From NCBI GenBank assembly GCA_963790775.1, contig CAWBPR010000008.1, forward strand, positions 620,001 through 684,000: a stretch of 64,000 nt of DNA, read 5' to 3'. The notes under the pieces were generated by a model. It saw only the letters and a program-made list of their open reading frames with translations. It was not told the origin of the DNA and made no database searches. Below are positions 8,471 to 17,864 of this stretch, piece by piece (the stretch's first letter is position 1; the number at the start of each line of letters is the position of its first letter). Both the position numbers and the translations under genes were made by a program. The DNA comes from JASJBU01 sp963790775 (GTDB lineage Bacteria > Pseudomonadota > Gammaproteobacteria > Chromatiales > Chromatiaceae).

Positions 8471-8538
8471 CCTTTACCTGCAAACCCAGGGTCCGGCCTG
8501 GCATGAAATAACAACCAAGATTGGTGTTGGAGATGAAT

Positions 8539-10524
8539 ATGCAGATTAAAGGCAAGGCGAGCAAGCAACGTATTTACCGCTTGCTACCGATTGTGGCCGG
8601 CCTCAGTCTGGCGATTGGAGCGACTCTGGATCTTGATGATCAGGATGTGGCAAGTCAGCGGATGAGTGATGAGTCGACACCGGCCCCTGGCTCTGTTGTG
8701 TTCGAAATGGTTAGCAGTGTTTCGGAGCAAGCGTCTGCCGAGCCGAAGAATGCCATTCCGGTGGACTTTTCCACCCGCGGGACAGAATCACTGGTAAGCG
8801 AGGCAGAGAATAGACTTGAGACTATCTACCATGTGAGCAGTGAGATTGCAGCGGTGGTTGATACAGGAATGACTGATACGGTCTCAGCGTACAGCAAAGA
8901 CTCAGCGAGGGAATCCTTCAAGGTGCAAACACTCTCTGAAAAGCTCGCACTGATGCAGGCTATTCAGGCGGTCAGATCGCGCAAAATGAGTAAGAAGATC
9001 CGCGGGATTGCCCAGACCGGTAGCGACGAAATGGTAGATGTGATCGTTAGATATAACGATCAATCGGGCCTGGCGGAAAGTGACCCTATCAGCCGCTTGG
9101 GCGCCGAGAGCAAACGTTCCTTCGCTAAGTTGAATTTACGTAGCATCCGCATTCCTGCTAAACAACTCGATCAACTCGCGGAAGATGCGGATGTACAGTT
9201 CATTGCAGCTGATGCCCCTGTTGAGGCCAGTTCTTTTGCCGCACGTCAGACAGCTCAACTCCCGGAGCCTGATTCGGTTAACTTTTTCCCGGTCGATTCC
9301 AGTATTAAGATCGCCGTACTCGATTCGGGTGTGAGCCTGCACGCAGACCTGAATGTCGCAGGGCATATCGATATCATTCCTGCCGCAGCACCATGTGATG
9401 GCTCAGTTGTGATTGGCTGTGACTCAAAAGATCCCTATGGCCATGGTACTCATGTTGCCGGTGCTGCCGGTGGTGATGGCACATTATCAGGGTATAGCTA
9501 CACCGGAGTTGCTCCGGGTGCGGCTGTCTACGCCGTCAGGGTTCTGGATCATGAAGGCAAAGGTGTGACATCGGATGTGATCGCTGGAGTGGATTGGGTG
9601 CTGACGAATGCCGCAGCCAATAATATCAAGATCGTGAATCTGTCTCTCGGCAAGGGTATTGAAGAGAGCGCCAGCACCGATCCCCTGGTGCAGGCGGTGG
9701 ATGCCCTGTGGGATGCCGGTATCGTGGTCGTTGCCTCGGCCGGCAACTATGGGCATAGTGGCCATTTCACCATCACCAGCCCGGGCAACTCACCCAAGAT
9801 CATCACCGTGGGTTCGCTGACCGATAACGGCACCGGCACGGATTTCTCCGACGACTATGTCTCTACCTTTTCCTCCCGTGGTCCAACCCTGGGTGATCGC
9901 TACCTGAAACCGGATCTGCTGGCCCCAGGCAACCGTTACATCGCGCCGATACCGATCGCTTCCAAGCTGAAATTGGCGCTGCCCCAGTATGCCGTAGCCA
10001 CAGACTATCTGGAACTTTCCGGCACCAGCATGGCGGCCGGCGTAGTCTCAGGCACGGTTGCCCTGATGCTCACGCAGGATCCCACTCTCAGCCCCGACTC
10101 CATCAAAGCCAGGTTGATGCGTTCAGCGCGCAAGATCAAGGAAAACCTCACCGTTTCTGGCGCTGGGGTGCTGGATATCACGGCAGCGCTGAATGATACG
10201 GGTGTCATGACCTCCGCTGCCTTGTCACCTCGCATGAAAATCAGAAATGCGGATGACGGCAGCCAGATAGTGCTGGTGGAAGATACCGGGTTGTTGTGGG
10301 GTGATGCCACCTGGGGCGCCGGCTACCTCTGGTCCGATGGTTATCTCTGGAGCGATGGCTATCTCTGGTCTGATGGATATCTCAGGAGTGATGGATACCT
10401 TTGGTCTGATGGTTATCTCTGGAGTGACGGCTACCTTTGGTCCGATGGTTACCTTTGGTCCGACTCGGCGCCACATGCCGACCCGCTGAACAACGCCCAG
10501 AGCTTGATCCTGAGTGATGATTAG
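8539..10524 (+). CDS. secreted S8 subtilase with long N-terminal extension and GYLWSD tail
   Basis: Subtilisin-family peptidase, 661 residues. A hydrophobic segment (about 15-30) is followed by an extension of roughly 110 residues rich in Ser, Glu and Ala, unique to this copy. Then come an I9-like propeptide (about 150-235), the catalytic domain (about 250-545) and eight repeats from residue 595, one changed to GYLRSD. Triad: Asp262 (AVLDSG), His302 (GHGTH) and Ser497 (SGTSMA). It is the sister of the 6206 gene: shared TDNGTG.D.SDDYVST and terminal QSLILSDD. The ATG at 8539 is preferred because TTGGAG ends at 8532; ATG 8533 is too close to it. The long extension could be a spacer or localisation signal. 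Confidence 0.88.
   Translation: MQIKGKASKQRIYRLLPIVAGLSLAIGATLDLDDQDVASQRMSDESTPAPGSVVFEMVSSVSEQASAEPKNAIPVDFSTRGTESLVSEAENRLETIYHVSSEIAAVVDTGMTDTVSAYSKDSARESFKVQTLSEKLALMQAIQAVRSRKMSKKIRGIAQTGSDEMVDVIVRYNDQSGLAESDPISRLGAESKRSFAKLNLRSIRIPAKQLDQLAEDADVQFIAADAPVEASSFAARQTAQLPEPDSVNFFPVDSSIKIAVLDSGVSLHADLNVAGHIDIIPAAAPCDGSVVIGCDSKDPYGHGTHVAGAAGGDGTLSGYSYTGVAPGAAVYAVRVLDHEGKGVTSDVIAGVDWVLTNAAANNIKIVNLSLGKGIEESASTDPLVQAVDALWDAGIVVVASAGNYGHSGHFTITSPGNSPKIITVGSLTDNGTGTDFSDDYVSTFSSRGPTLGDRYLKPDLLAPGNRYIAPIPIASKLKLALPQYAVATDYLELSGTSMAAGVVSGTVALMLTQDPTLSPDSIKARLMRSARKIKENLTVSGAGVLDITAALNDTGVMTSAALSPRMKIRNADDGSQIVLVEDTGLLWGDATWGAGYLWSDGYLWSDGYLWSDGYLRSDGYLWSDGYLWSDGYLWSDGYLWSDSAPHADPLNNAQSLILSDD
10321..10464 (+). 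repeat. eight 18-bp repeats encoding GYLWSD
   Basis: Eight units. The fourth reads GYLRSD through TGG to AGG, the only loss of the tryptophan in all 38 units of the cluster. Confidence 0.95.
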
Positions 10525-10541
10525 TTGGCAAGGCCCGACAT

Positions 10542-10572
10542 ACGGGGCAGCTGAGTACTGCCCTGTTCTTAT
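10542..10572 (+). terminator. terminator after fourth S8 protease
   Basis: ACGGGGCAG (10542-10550), CTGAGTA loop, CTGCCCTGT (10558-10566), then TCTTAT. A diverged copy of the stem found after the other three genes. Confidence 0.7.
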
Positions 10573-10615
10573 CCTGGAACAGTTAAAACACATTTGATGT
10601 ATAGAGGATGCCCTC

Positions 10616-12076
10616 ATGTACGGCAGCAATCAAAAGTCGCGATGTCCACTGAATCTGCAGATGAACAACGTCGTTGAATTTCCCCAGCGGGCCAGCAGTT
10701 CTATCGATCATGGCGACTCTCGTTTCACGTCCACCTTTGGTTCATCTCGATCCCTGATGGGGGGCTGGCTTGAGGACGGCGACCTGGATGTAATGGATAG
10801 TGTTCCTGTCACGGTATTGGAAACCCTGCAGCGTTCCAAAGGCGCAACCCGTCCGAGTGCACTGTGTGTACTGCGACTCAACGAATACCGCCTCCTGGAT
10901 GAGACCTTCGGGCGGCGCATCGGCCAGCAACTGCTTCAACTGGTTGGGAACCGACTGAGGTCGGGTCTGCGCAGTAACGACCTACTCGAACAGATCACGG
11001 AGGACGAGTTCGTGCTCGTTCTCGACGGTCAAGAGGAGAGCGATCAACTGGCCGACATCGCTCAGCGTCTGCTGAGAGATTGCAGCGGAGTTTATAATCT
11101 GGAAGGCTTGCGTATGCATGTCAACGCCAGTCTTGGTATCGCCCGTTTTCCCGTGGATGCCAGCGAACCGGCGTTACTCATGCGTTTTGCGCGCCTCGCC
11201 CTGCATGAAACCGGTCCGGGCAGTCCTTCGCCCTATCATTTTTTCTCGCAAAAACTGCTCAAACAACTACAGACCCGGGTGTGGATGGCGGCAGAACTCG
11301 AAGAGGCGCTGGTGAACGAACGTTTTGTGCTGCATTACCAGCCGCTGTTCGATATCGAAACCCAGCGCACCCTCGGCGCCGAGGCCCTGTTGCGCCTGTG
11401 CACCGAAGATGGCGAGTTGATCGCTCCGGATCGTTTTATCAGCCTGGCTGAGGAGATAGGGTTGATCGTGCCCATCGGCCGCTGGGTGGTTAATGAAGCC
11501 TGTCAACAACTCAAGCGTTGGCATGAGCAGGGCTTTGGTCAGCTGCGCATGGCCGTTAACGTTTCACCAGCTCAACTCAAAGATGAAAATTTTGTCGAGA
11601 TGGTTACCGGCGCCGTGGAGAGCGCCGGGATTGACTACAGCGACTTGGAACTGGAGATCACCGAGGGACAGGTGGTGGAGTACCTGCCGCTGATTGAAAA
11701 GGCGTTTAAAGAACTCAACGCCAAAGGTGTGCGGATCGCCATCGATGATTTCGGCACCGGTTATTCGGCGCTGGCCTATCTGACTCGTCTGCACTGGAGC
11801 ACGGTGAAGATCGACCGGGCCTTTCTCGCCGATATCCCCCAAGAATCGAATGCGGGCAGAATCGTCGCAGCGATTGTCGCCATGGCGGCGGAACTGGGTC
11901 TGCAGGTCACCGCAGAAGGTGTCGAAAATGGGGCTCAATACCGCTTTCTCTCTGAGGTTGGCTGCCACTTCGGTCAGGGATTTGGCTACGCAAGGCCCCA
12001 GCCTGCAGGGGATTTCCTGCGCCTGCTGCGCATACCTGACGCATCCGGCTGGACAAAAAAACCAGACATGGAATAA
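10616..12076 (+). CDS. GGDEF-EAL protein with degenerate GGDEF, likely c-di-GMP phosphodiesterase
   Basis: Cytoplasmic 486-residue protein with no membrane segment. The GGDEF-like domain (about 60-205) has TEDEF where an active cyclase has GGDEF, so it is probably not a synthase and may be regulatory. The EAL domain (about 225-475) looks complete: Glu256 in EALLR, VNVSPAQL, LEITEG, DDFGTGYS, KIDRAF, AEGVE and GQGFGYARP. The expected role is hydrolysis of c-di-GMP. It begins 50 bp after the last protease terminator with AGAGGA upstream. Its stop codon abuts the next gene's ATG, so the two are probably cotranscribed. Having a hydrolase and a cyclase in one operon suggests opposed control of the same signal. 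Confidence 0.9.
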   Translation: MYGSNQKSRCPLNLQMNNVVEFPQRASSSIDHGDSRFTSTFGSSRSLMGGWLEDGDLDVMDSVPVTVLETLQRSKGATRPSALCVLRLNEYRLLDETFGRRIGQQLLQLVGNRLRSGLRSNDLLEQITEDEFVLVLDGQEESDQLADIAQRLLRDCSGVYNLEGLRMHVNASLGIARFPVDASEPALLMRFARLALHETGPGSPSPYHFFSQKLLKQLQTRVWMAAELEEALVNERFVLHYQPLFDIETQRTLGAEALLRLCTEDGELIAPDRFISLAEEIGLIVPIGRWVVNEACQQLKRWHEQGFGQLRMAVNVSPAQLKDENFVEMVTGAVESAGIDYSDLELEITEGQVVEYLPLIEKAFKELNAKGVRIAIDDFGTGYSALAYLTRLHWSTVKIDRAFLADIPQESNAGRIVAAIVAMAAELGLQVTAEGVENGAQYRFLSEVGCHFGQGFGYARPQPAGDFLRLLRIPDASGWTKKPDME

Positions 12077-15000
12077 ATGATGTTTAACTTCCGATCTCAC
12101 CATGATGCCTGTTTTCCTTTACCAAACGAAAAGGGGTGCAGTCCTGCTGGTGTGCAGATGCAGGGAAATACCCTGAATGGTTTTCAAGAATCGCTGGTCG
12201 CGATCGATACAGATCCTAGAGTTGAATGTTTCTCGGAATTCACCGATCACGCTGATGATATGCGAAGAAATAACAAAAACCATCGACTATCACTAGGACA
12301 AGCTGGTTTAGGCTGTCGGTTGGTATTATTCGCAGGGTTGGTGTTGCTGTCACTGTTGGGTGTTGTGGTTGCAGATGAGAATGTAGCTAGCGTTAACATC
12401 GGCTCTAGTAATATGTCCCGTAATATTCATTTCTCGGTATTATCGGTCTCTGACGGTCTCTCCCAGGCAGCCGTAAACTCGATTGCACAGGATCACTATG
12501 GGTTTATGTGGTTCGGCACCCAGGAGGGGTTGAATCGTTATGACGGTTATGAATTCGTGGTTTACCAACATGATTCTGCTGATCCGCAGTCACTCGCTCA
12601 CGATTGGGTATGGACAGTCTTTGTGGACAATTCCGATCGCTTGTGGGTCGGGACTGATGGTGGAGGATTGAGCCGCTATGAGCCTGATACAGATAGCTTC
12701 ACCCATTACAGACACGACCCGAACGATCCGGCTAGCCTGAGTAATGACCGGGTCCGCAAAATCTACCAGGATCAACGGGGAATGCTGTGGGTTGGTACCG
12801 ATGGCGGTGGATTGAACCGCTTTAATCCCGAGGACGGTACTTTTATTCACTATCGTCATGACCCGAACAATCCTGAGAGTTTGTCCCACGACAAGGTGCT
12901 GTCAATCCTTGAAGACCGTGCGGGTGTGATGTGGATCGGCACCGACGGCGGTGGCTTGTCCCGCTTTGACGTGAGCCGCGAAAAATTTCTCCATTTCCAG
13001 CATGATTCCTCCCGACCTGACAGTTTGAGTGATGACCGGATTCGCGTTTTGCACAAGGATGCAGAAGGTCGATTCTGGATAGGAACTTACACAGGCGGTG
13101 TTAATCTTTTCAACCCTACTGACGGTAGTTTCAAGCGTTTCCGACACGACCCGCAGGACCGTCACAGTCTGAGCCACGATGAAGTTCGTGATATTTTCCA
13201 AGATTCTGATGGCACGGTTTGGTTCGCTACAGATGCAGGACTTGATGAGTGGCGTCCCGCCATCCAGGGTTTTATCCACTATTCTCATGATCCGACAGAT
13301 TCCTCGAGTATCGCCAGTGATCGTGTGTTATCTCTTTTTCAAGGGCGCGGGCGGGTGCTCTGGGTCGGTACCTACAGTGGTATCAGTCGGTGGAATTACA
13401 TCAGCGATGCATTTATCTATTACCAAAACGAGCCCGGCGTTACATCACGGCTCAGTAACAATGTTGTCTCAGGGATTAGTGAATCGTCGAAGGGTGTATT
13501 CTGGATTGGCACCTATGGAGGAGGGCTCAATCGATTGGATTCTGAGTCCGGTGTTGTGAGTCACTATCAACATGATCCGACAGATCAAAACACCTTGAGT
13601 GATGACCGGGTGATGGCAATCTATGCTGACAAAACAGGCAGTGTCTGGGCTGGTACGCGCAATAAGGGTTTAAATCGGTTAAATCCGGATACGGGGCAGT
13701 TCACCCGCTACCGGCATGATCCTGATGATGAGCAATCCCTTAGCGCGGATGGTGTGACTGCTATCTATGGAGGAGAAGATGGGACGCTCTGGGTTGGCAC
13801 TTATGGTGGCGGGCTCAACAAGCTTGATATGGTCAGTGGAATCTTCACTGCTTTTCGTCATGATCCAAATAATAGTACAAGCATCAGCAGTGATCGGGTG
13901 CTGTCCATCTACCGCGACAGGTCTGGTGTGTTTTGGATCGGTACAGAAGATGGTGGGTTGAACAGATTTAACGAAAAAACAGGATCGTTTATCCACTACC
14001 AGCATGATCCGGAGCAGCCCACCAGTCTTAGCAGCGACACCGCCTGGGAGATTCTGGAAAGCCGAGATGGATCCCTTTGGATTGCAACCCGCGATGGAGG
14101 CTTGAACCGTTGGTTGCCTGCCGATCGGAAAGCGAAAAGGGCAGTATTCAGCCGCTACGGTAAGCAAGATGGGCTGGTCAGTAATACCGTGTTCGGCATA
14201 CTGGAAGGTGATGATGGAGTTCTCTGGCTAAGCAGCAACCGCGGCCTGTCTCGATTTGATCCCAGTAACGGTAACCTACGTCATTTCGACAAACTGAACG
14301 GCTTGCAGGATAACGAGTTTAATTTTGGAGCTCGGCTCCGCAGCGCCAATGGGTCACTGTTGTTTGGTGGTATGGACGGTCTTGTCATGTTTCGCCATGG
14401 CCAGGTGCGTTCAAACCCGCATCATCCACCAGTTGCGGTTACCGCCTTTTCGCATACGACCTCTATGGCGAGAAGCCATAGCACAGACCTCAAACCAGCT
14501 GAGGTGACCCTGGGTTTCAGGGACTATTCAATCAGCTTTGAGTTCACCGCGCTGGACTATACCTCGACAGACAAAAATCAGTACCGTTACATGCTGGAAG
14601 GTTTCGACGAGGATTGGCTCGATTCCGGTCGTTTCAGACGCGCCACCTATACCAACCTTCCTGCCGGCGCGTATACCTTCAAAGTCAAAGCATCAAACAA
14701 CGATGGCGTTTGGAGTCAGGGCAGCGCCACTATCGCCCTGCGTGTGACCCCTCCGCCCTGGAAGACCGGTTGGGCCTATTTCAGCTACTTTATAATGGTT
14801 TTGTCTGTGGTGACGGTAGTGGTGCGTGTTCAGGTCAACAAACTCAAGGGGGCGGCCGAGCAACGCAAAGAACTGGAGCAACAGGTCCGGTCGCGGACAC
14901 GGGAACTTGCAGAACGTAATCAGGAACTCGAACATCTCACTACTCAGCTTGAGAAGGCGAGTGTCACAGACCCGCTCACCGGTTTGAATAATCGTCGTTA

Positions 15001-15658
15001 CCTGCAACAGTATATTGAGTCTGAGATCGCCGCTCTGGACAGATATGCAGGAAAGCAGTGCGCAGACGAATCTGCATCTGCAGTGAATATTGCCCCCATG
15101 CTCTCCTTTATGATGATCGATCTCGATGGCTTTAAACCAATCAATGATACCTATGGCCATCATGCCGGGGATCTGGCACTCAAGCAGGTTCGAGACATTC
15201 TCGAGAAATGTTGCCGCAAGTCGGACACCATCGTTCGCTGGGGCGGGGATGAATTTTTTATCATAGGTCGTCATGCCAGCCGCTCAGGTGCGGAAAAATA
15301 CGCTGAACGAATACGTAGTGAGCTGGCGGCCCACCAGTACCAAGTGGGTGGTGGACATGTTGCCCGGCTTTCAGCATCCATCGGAGTAACCATGTTTCCA
15401 TTCACACCGAAAAAGCCCCATCTCCTGTCTTGGGAGCAGGTTGCCACAGTCGCTGACCAGGCCGCCTATATGGCTAAAAACAATGGGCGTAATGCCTGGG
15501 TTGGCCTGTATGGAACCCGCAGGATTTCTCCCGATGATCTCTACGAACGCCTCAATACCGATCTTGATGGACTGGTTAAACAGGGGATGGTGGAAATCTC
15601 CACGTCTATAGAGACCCCACTTGTCATCTCGAATCGGACACAGCAGAAAAATGCTTAA
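12077..15658 (+). CDS. two-propeller periplasmic sensor diguanylate cyclase
   Basis: Very large one-component sensor, 1193 residues. It has a hydrophobic segment (about 79-98), then fourteen Reg_prop-type repeats (about 115-800, consensus W[VI]GT-x-GGGLNR), enough for two seven-bladed propellers. A Y_Y_Y domain (about 806-891), a membrane helix (about 898-918), a coiled coil and a GGDEF domain follow. The cyclase motif GGDEF at 1056-1060 is intact, with a preceding RKSD as a likely inhibitory I-site. The family is known from polysaccharide- and peptide-responsive hybrid sensors. Here the output is c-di-GMP synthesis. The start abuts the preceding stop; the Met at 12260, just before the hydrophobic segment, is an alternative. 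The ligand is unknown; products of the neighbouring secreted proteases are an attractive guess. Confidence 0.88.
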   Translation: MMFNFRSHHDACFPLPNEKGCSPAGVQMQGNTLNGFQESLVAIDTDPRVECFSEFTDHADDMRRNNKNHRLSLGQAGLGCRLVLFAGLVLLSLLGVVVADENVASVNIGSSNMSRNIHFSVLSVSDGLSQAAVNSIAQDHYGFMWFGTQEGLNRYDGYEFVVYQHDSADPQSLAHDWVWTVFVDNSDRLWVGTDGGGLSRYEPDTDSFTHYRHDPNDPASLSNDRVRKIYQDQRGMLWVGTDGGGLNRFNPEDGTFIHYRHDPNNPESLSHDKVLSILEDRAGVMWIGTDGGGLSRFDVSREKFLHFQHDSSRPDSLSDDRIRVLHKDAEGRFWIGTYTGGVNLFNPTDGSFKRFRHDPQDRHSLSHDEVRDIFQDSDGTVWFATDAGLDEWRPAIQGFIHYSHDPTDSSSIASDRVLSLFQGRGRVLWVGTYSGISRWNYISDAFIYYQNEPGVTSRLSNNVVSGISESSKGVFWIGTYGGGLNRLDSESGVVSHYQHDPTDQNTLSDDRVMAIYADKTGSVWAGTRNKGLNRLNPDTGQFTRYRHDPDDEQSLSADGVTAIYGGEDGTLWVGTYGGGLNKLDMVSGIFTAFRHDPNNSTSISSDRVLSIYRDRSGVFWIGTEDGGLNRFNEKTGSFIHYQHDPEQPTSLSSDTAWEILESRDGSLWIATRDGGLNRWLPADRKAKRAVFSRYGKQDGLVSNTVFGILEGDDGVLWLSSNRGLSRFDPSNGNLRHFDKLNGLQDNEFNFGARLRSANGSLLFGGMDGLVMFRHGQVRSNPHHPPVAVTAFSHTTSMARSHSTDLKPAEVTLGFRDYSISFEFTALDYTSTDKNQYRYMLEGFDEDWLDSGRFRRATYTNLPAGAYTFKVKASNNDGVWSQGSATIALRVTPPPWKTGWAYFSYFIMVLSVVTVVVRVQVNKLKGAAEQRKELEQQVRSRTRELAERNQELEHLTTQLEKASVTDPLTGLNNRRYLQQYIESEIAALDRYAGKQCADESASAVNIAPMLSFMMIDLDGFKPINDTYGHHAGDLALKQVRDILEKCCRKSDTIVRWGGDEFFIIGRHASRSGAEKYAERIRSELAAHQYQVGGGHVARLSASIGVTMFPFTPKKPHLLSWEQVATVADQAAYMAKNNGRNAWVGLYGTRRISPDDLYERLNTDLDGLVKQGMVEISTSIETPLVISNRTQQKNA

Positions 15659-17663
15659 TGGTTATGGCTGGTTGCCGTTGCTCTCAATGAAACACATAAA
15701 GATTGATATGATCCCCAAAATCTACTATCTGCTTGTGTCTCATATCTGCATTCTCTTTCTGGCGGGATGTCATTGGGTAGACAGGCCCTCATCTATGGTG
15801 AATCCTTCCCTGCTGACCAGGCAATATACGATTGAGCAGTTTCTCGATACGACCCAACTTAAAAGTAGCTCGTTTTCAGCGGATAAATCAAAAATACTGG
15901 TGAGTAGTGACGAAACGGGTGTTGATAACGCTTTTGCCATCTATGCCGACGGCAGTGGATCTGTGCAACTCACAGATTCGAAAGTGGAGAATATTCAGGT
16001 GCAAGGATACTTTCCGCACGATGAGCGCTTTCTCTATCTGGCAGACCAAGGTGGTGATGAGCTGAATCATCTCTATGTTCGAGAGTTGGATGGCACCGAT
16101 GTTGATTTGACCCCTGGAGCAGGTCTTCAAGCAAGATTCCTCGGATGGTCACATGATGGCAGAAGTCTGTTCATTGGCACTAATGAACGTGACAGACACT
16201 ACTTTGACATCTATGAAATTGATACCAAAGGCTATCACAGGAAGTTGATCTATAAAGATGAGAAAGGGTATGAATTTCAGGAAGTGTCACCGGATGGACG
16301 CATTATCGCTTTTCAAAGAATAAATAAACGGGAAGATACAGACATTCTGCTGTTTGATCGTCAATCTGCAACCATGCGTCTTCTCACACCCCATGAGGGG
16401 GATGTTGAATTCAAACATCAGGCTTTCAGCCGTGACAGTGCGAGTATTTATTACACCAGCGATCAAGGCAGAGAGTTTGCCTATCTTGTACGGGAGCATC
16501 TGCACACGGGAGAGCGCGAGGTGATTCTGCAACCGGATTGGGATGTGACGTTTGCCAGACTGTCACATAGAGGGAAGTACCTTATTGCTGGCATCAACAG
16601 TGATGGCCTGACGTTACTAGAACTTCTCGATGGAAATTCAATGGGGCGGCTGGAACTGCCGTCTTTGCCTGAAGGGGATATTACCTCAGTCAGCTTCTCA
16701 CGGGATGAGACGATGATTGCATTTAATGCCAGTACCAGTCGTATGCCGGCCAATCTATATATTTACAGCTTCTCCAGTGAGAACTTAAGGCGTTTAACCC
16801 AGTCTATCAGCCCTGAGATCAATGTTGCTGATTTGGTGAATGCCGAAGTCGTCCGTTTCGCCTCTCATGATGGCCTGATGATCCCAGGACTGCTCTATAA
16901 ACCGCATGATGCCTCACCAGAGAACAAGGTGCCGGCGCTGGTTTGGGTTCATGGTGGTCCGGGCGGTCAGTCCCGGATTGAATATCACGCCTTGATTCAG
17001 TATCTTGTAAACCATGGCTATGCCGTCTACGCCATAAACAACCGGGGCAGCTCCGGGTATGGCAAGAGTTTTTTTATGGCAGATGACCGCAAGCATGGCC
17101 AGGCTGATCTCGATGATTGTGTGGCCAGCAAACCGATGCTGATCGATACCGGGTACATCGATTCGGAGCGCATTGGTATCATCGGCAGCAGCTATGGCGG
17201 TTATCTGACGCTTGCGGCTATGAGTTTCCGGCCAAAAGAGTTTGCGGTTGGTGTCGATATTTTTGGTATCTCTAACTGGGTTTATACTTTGCAGAATATG
17301 CCTCCTTGGTGGGAGACATTGCGTGAAGCTCTATATGCCGAGATTGGGCATCCTGAGAATGATCGGGAGTATCTGGAAAGCATATCCCCCTTTTTTCATG
17401 CTGAGAGGATTGTCAATCCACTGATGGTTTTACAGGGCACCAATGATCCAAGGGTGGCGAAATCAGAGTCGGACAATATCGTTGCTGCCGCCAGAGCCAA
17501 TGGGACGCCTGTCGAATACCTTGTTTTCGAGGATGAGGGGCACAGTTTCAGAAAGAAAGAAAACCAGCTCGTCGCTTACAGATCTATCCTTAGTTTTCTC
17601 AACAGATATCTCAAATCCGGAAAAGATCATCAGGTCTGGAATACGCATCATATCCGATCATAG
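15651..17663 (+). CDS. S9 prolyl-oligopeptidase-type lipoprotein peptidase
   Basis: Serine peptidase of the S9 family, about 670 residues. The N-terminus has a lipoprotein signal ending LAGC, so the mature protein should be lipid-anchored in the envelope. A beta-propeller (about 40-390) precedes an alpha/beta-hydrolase domain with WVHGGPGG, nucleophile Ser514 in GSSYGG, Asp in GTNDPRV and His in DEGHSF. Members cleave short peptides. It overlaps the end of the sensor cyclase by a few bases, so it is likely in the same operon. Starts at 15651, 15687 and 15708 all precede the signal and none has a good ribosome site. It may finish digestion of peptides released by the secreted S8 enzymes. Confidence 0.88.
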   Translation: MLNGYGWLPLLSMKHIKIDMIPKIYYLLVSHICILFLAGCHWVDRPSSMVNPSLLTRQYTIEQFLDTTQLKSSSFSADKSKILVSSDETGVDNAFAIYADGSGSVQLTDSKVENIQVQGYFPHDERFLYLADQGGDELNHLYVRELDGTDVDLTPGAGLQARFLGWSHDGRSLFIGTNERDRHYFDIYEIDTKGYHRKLIYKDEKGYEFQEVSPDGRIIAFQRINKREDTDILLFDRQSATMRLLTPHEGDVEFKHQAFSRDSASIYYTSDQGREFAYLVREHLHTGEREVILQPDWDVTFARLSHRGKYLIAGINSDGLTLLELLDGNSMGRLELPSLPEGDITSVSFSRDETMIAFNASTSRMPANLYIYSFSSENLRRLTQSISPEINVADLVNAEVVRFASHDGLMIPGLLYKPHDASPENKVPALVWVHGGPGGQSRIEYHALIQYLVNHGYAVYAINNRGSSGYGKSFFMADDRKHGQADLDDCVASKPMLIDTGYIDSERIGIIGSSYGGYLTLAAMSFRPKEFAVGVDIFGISNWVYTLQNMPPWWETLREALYAEIGHPENDREYLESISPFFHAERIVNPLMVLQGTNDPRVAKSESDNIVAAARANGTPVEYLVFEDEGHSFRKKENQLVAYRSILSFLNRYLKSGKDHQVWNTHHIRS

Positions 17664-17864
17664 TTGATGTCTGCTAACTGGTCAGCGTCATCTGACAAAA
17701 CAATATGTGAATGACTGCAAACTGCATGAACCTGTCAATGACCCGCTCCTTGATAGCAGGTAGAAAAATCACTTAAGACTCTACACCGTTCTGTGCTACC
17801 GAATGACAGCAACAAATTCGGACGTTTGGTGGTTAATTCCTGATAGAGCTCAGAGAGCTATTCT
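17664..17864. other. intergenic, no gene seen
   Basis: Left part of a 698-base non-coding gap (17664-18361). It has no open frame with family resemblance and no clear terminator. The right part holds the putative recombinase sites and the tRNA fragment described next. From 18048 to 18361 I see nothing definite. Confidence 0.5.

Noticed and set aside
3424..10464. RTX calcium-binding repeats
   Set aside because: RTX units are nine residues of GGxGxDxxx; here the period is six with Trp and no GG pair.
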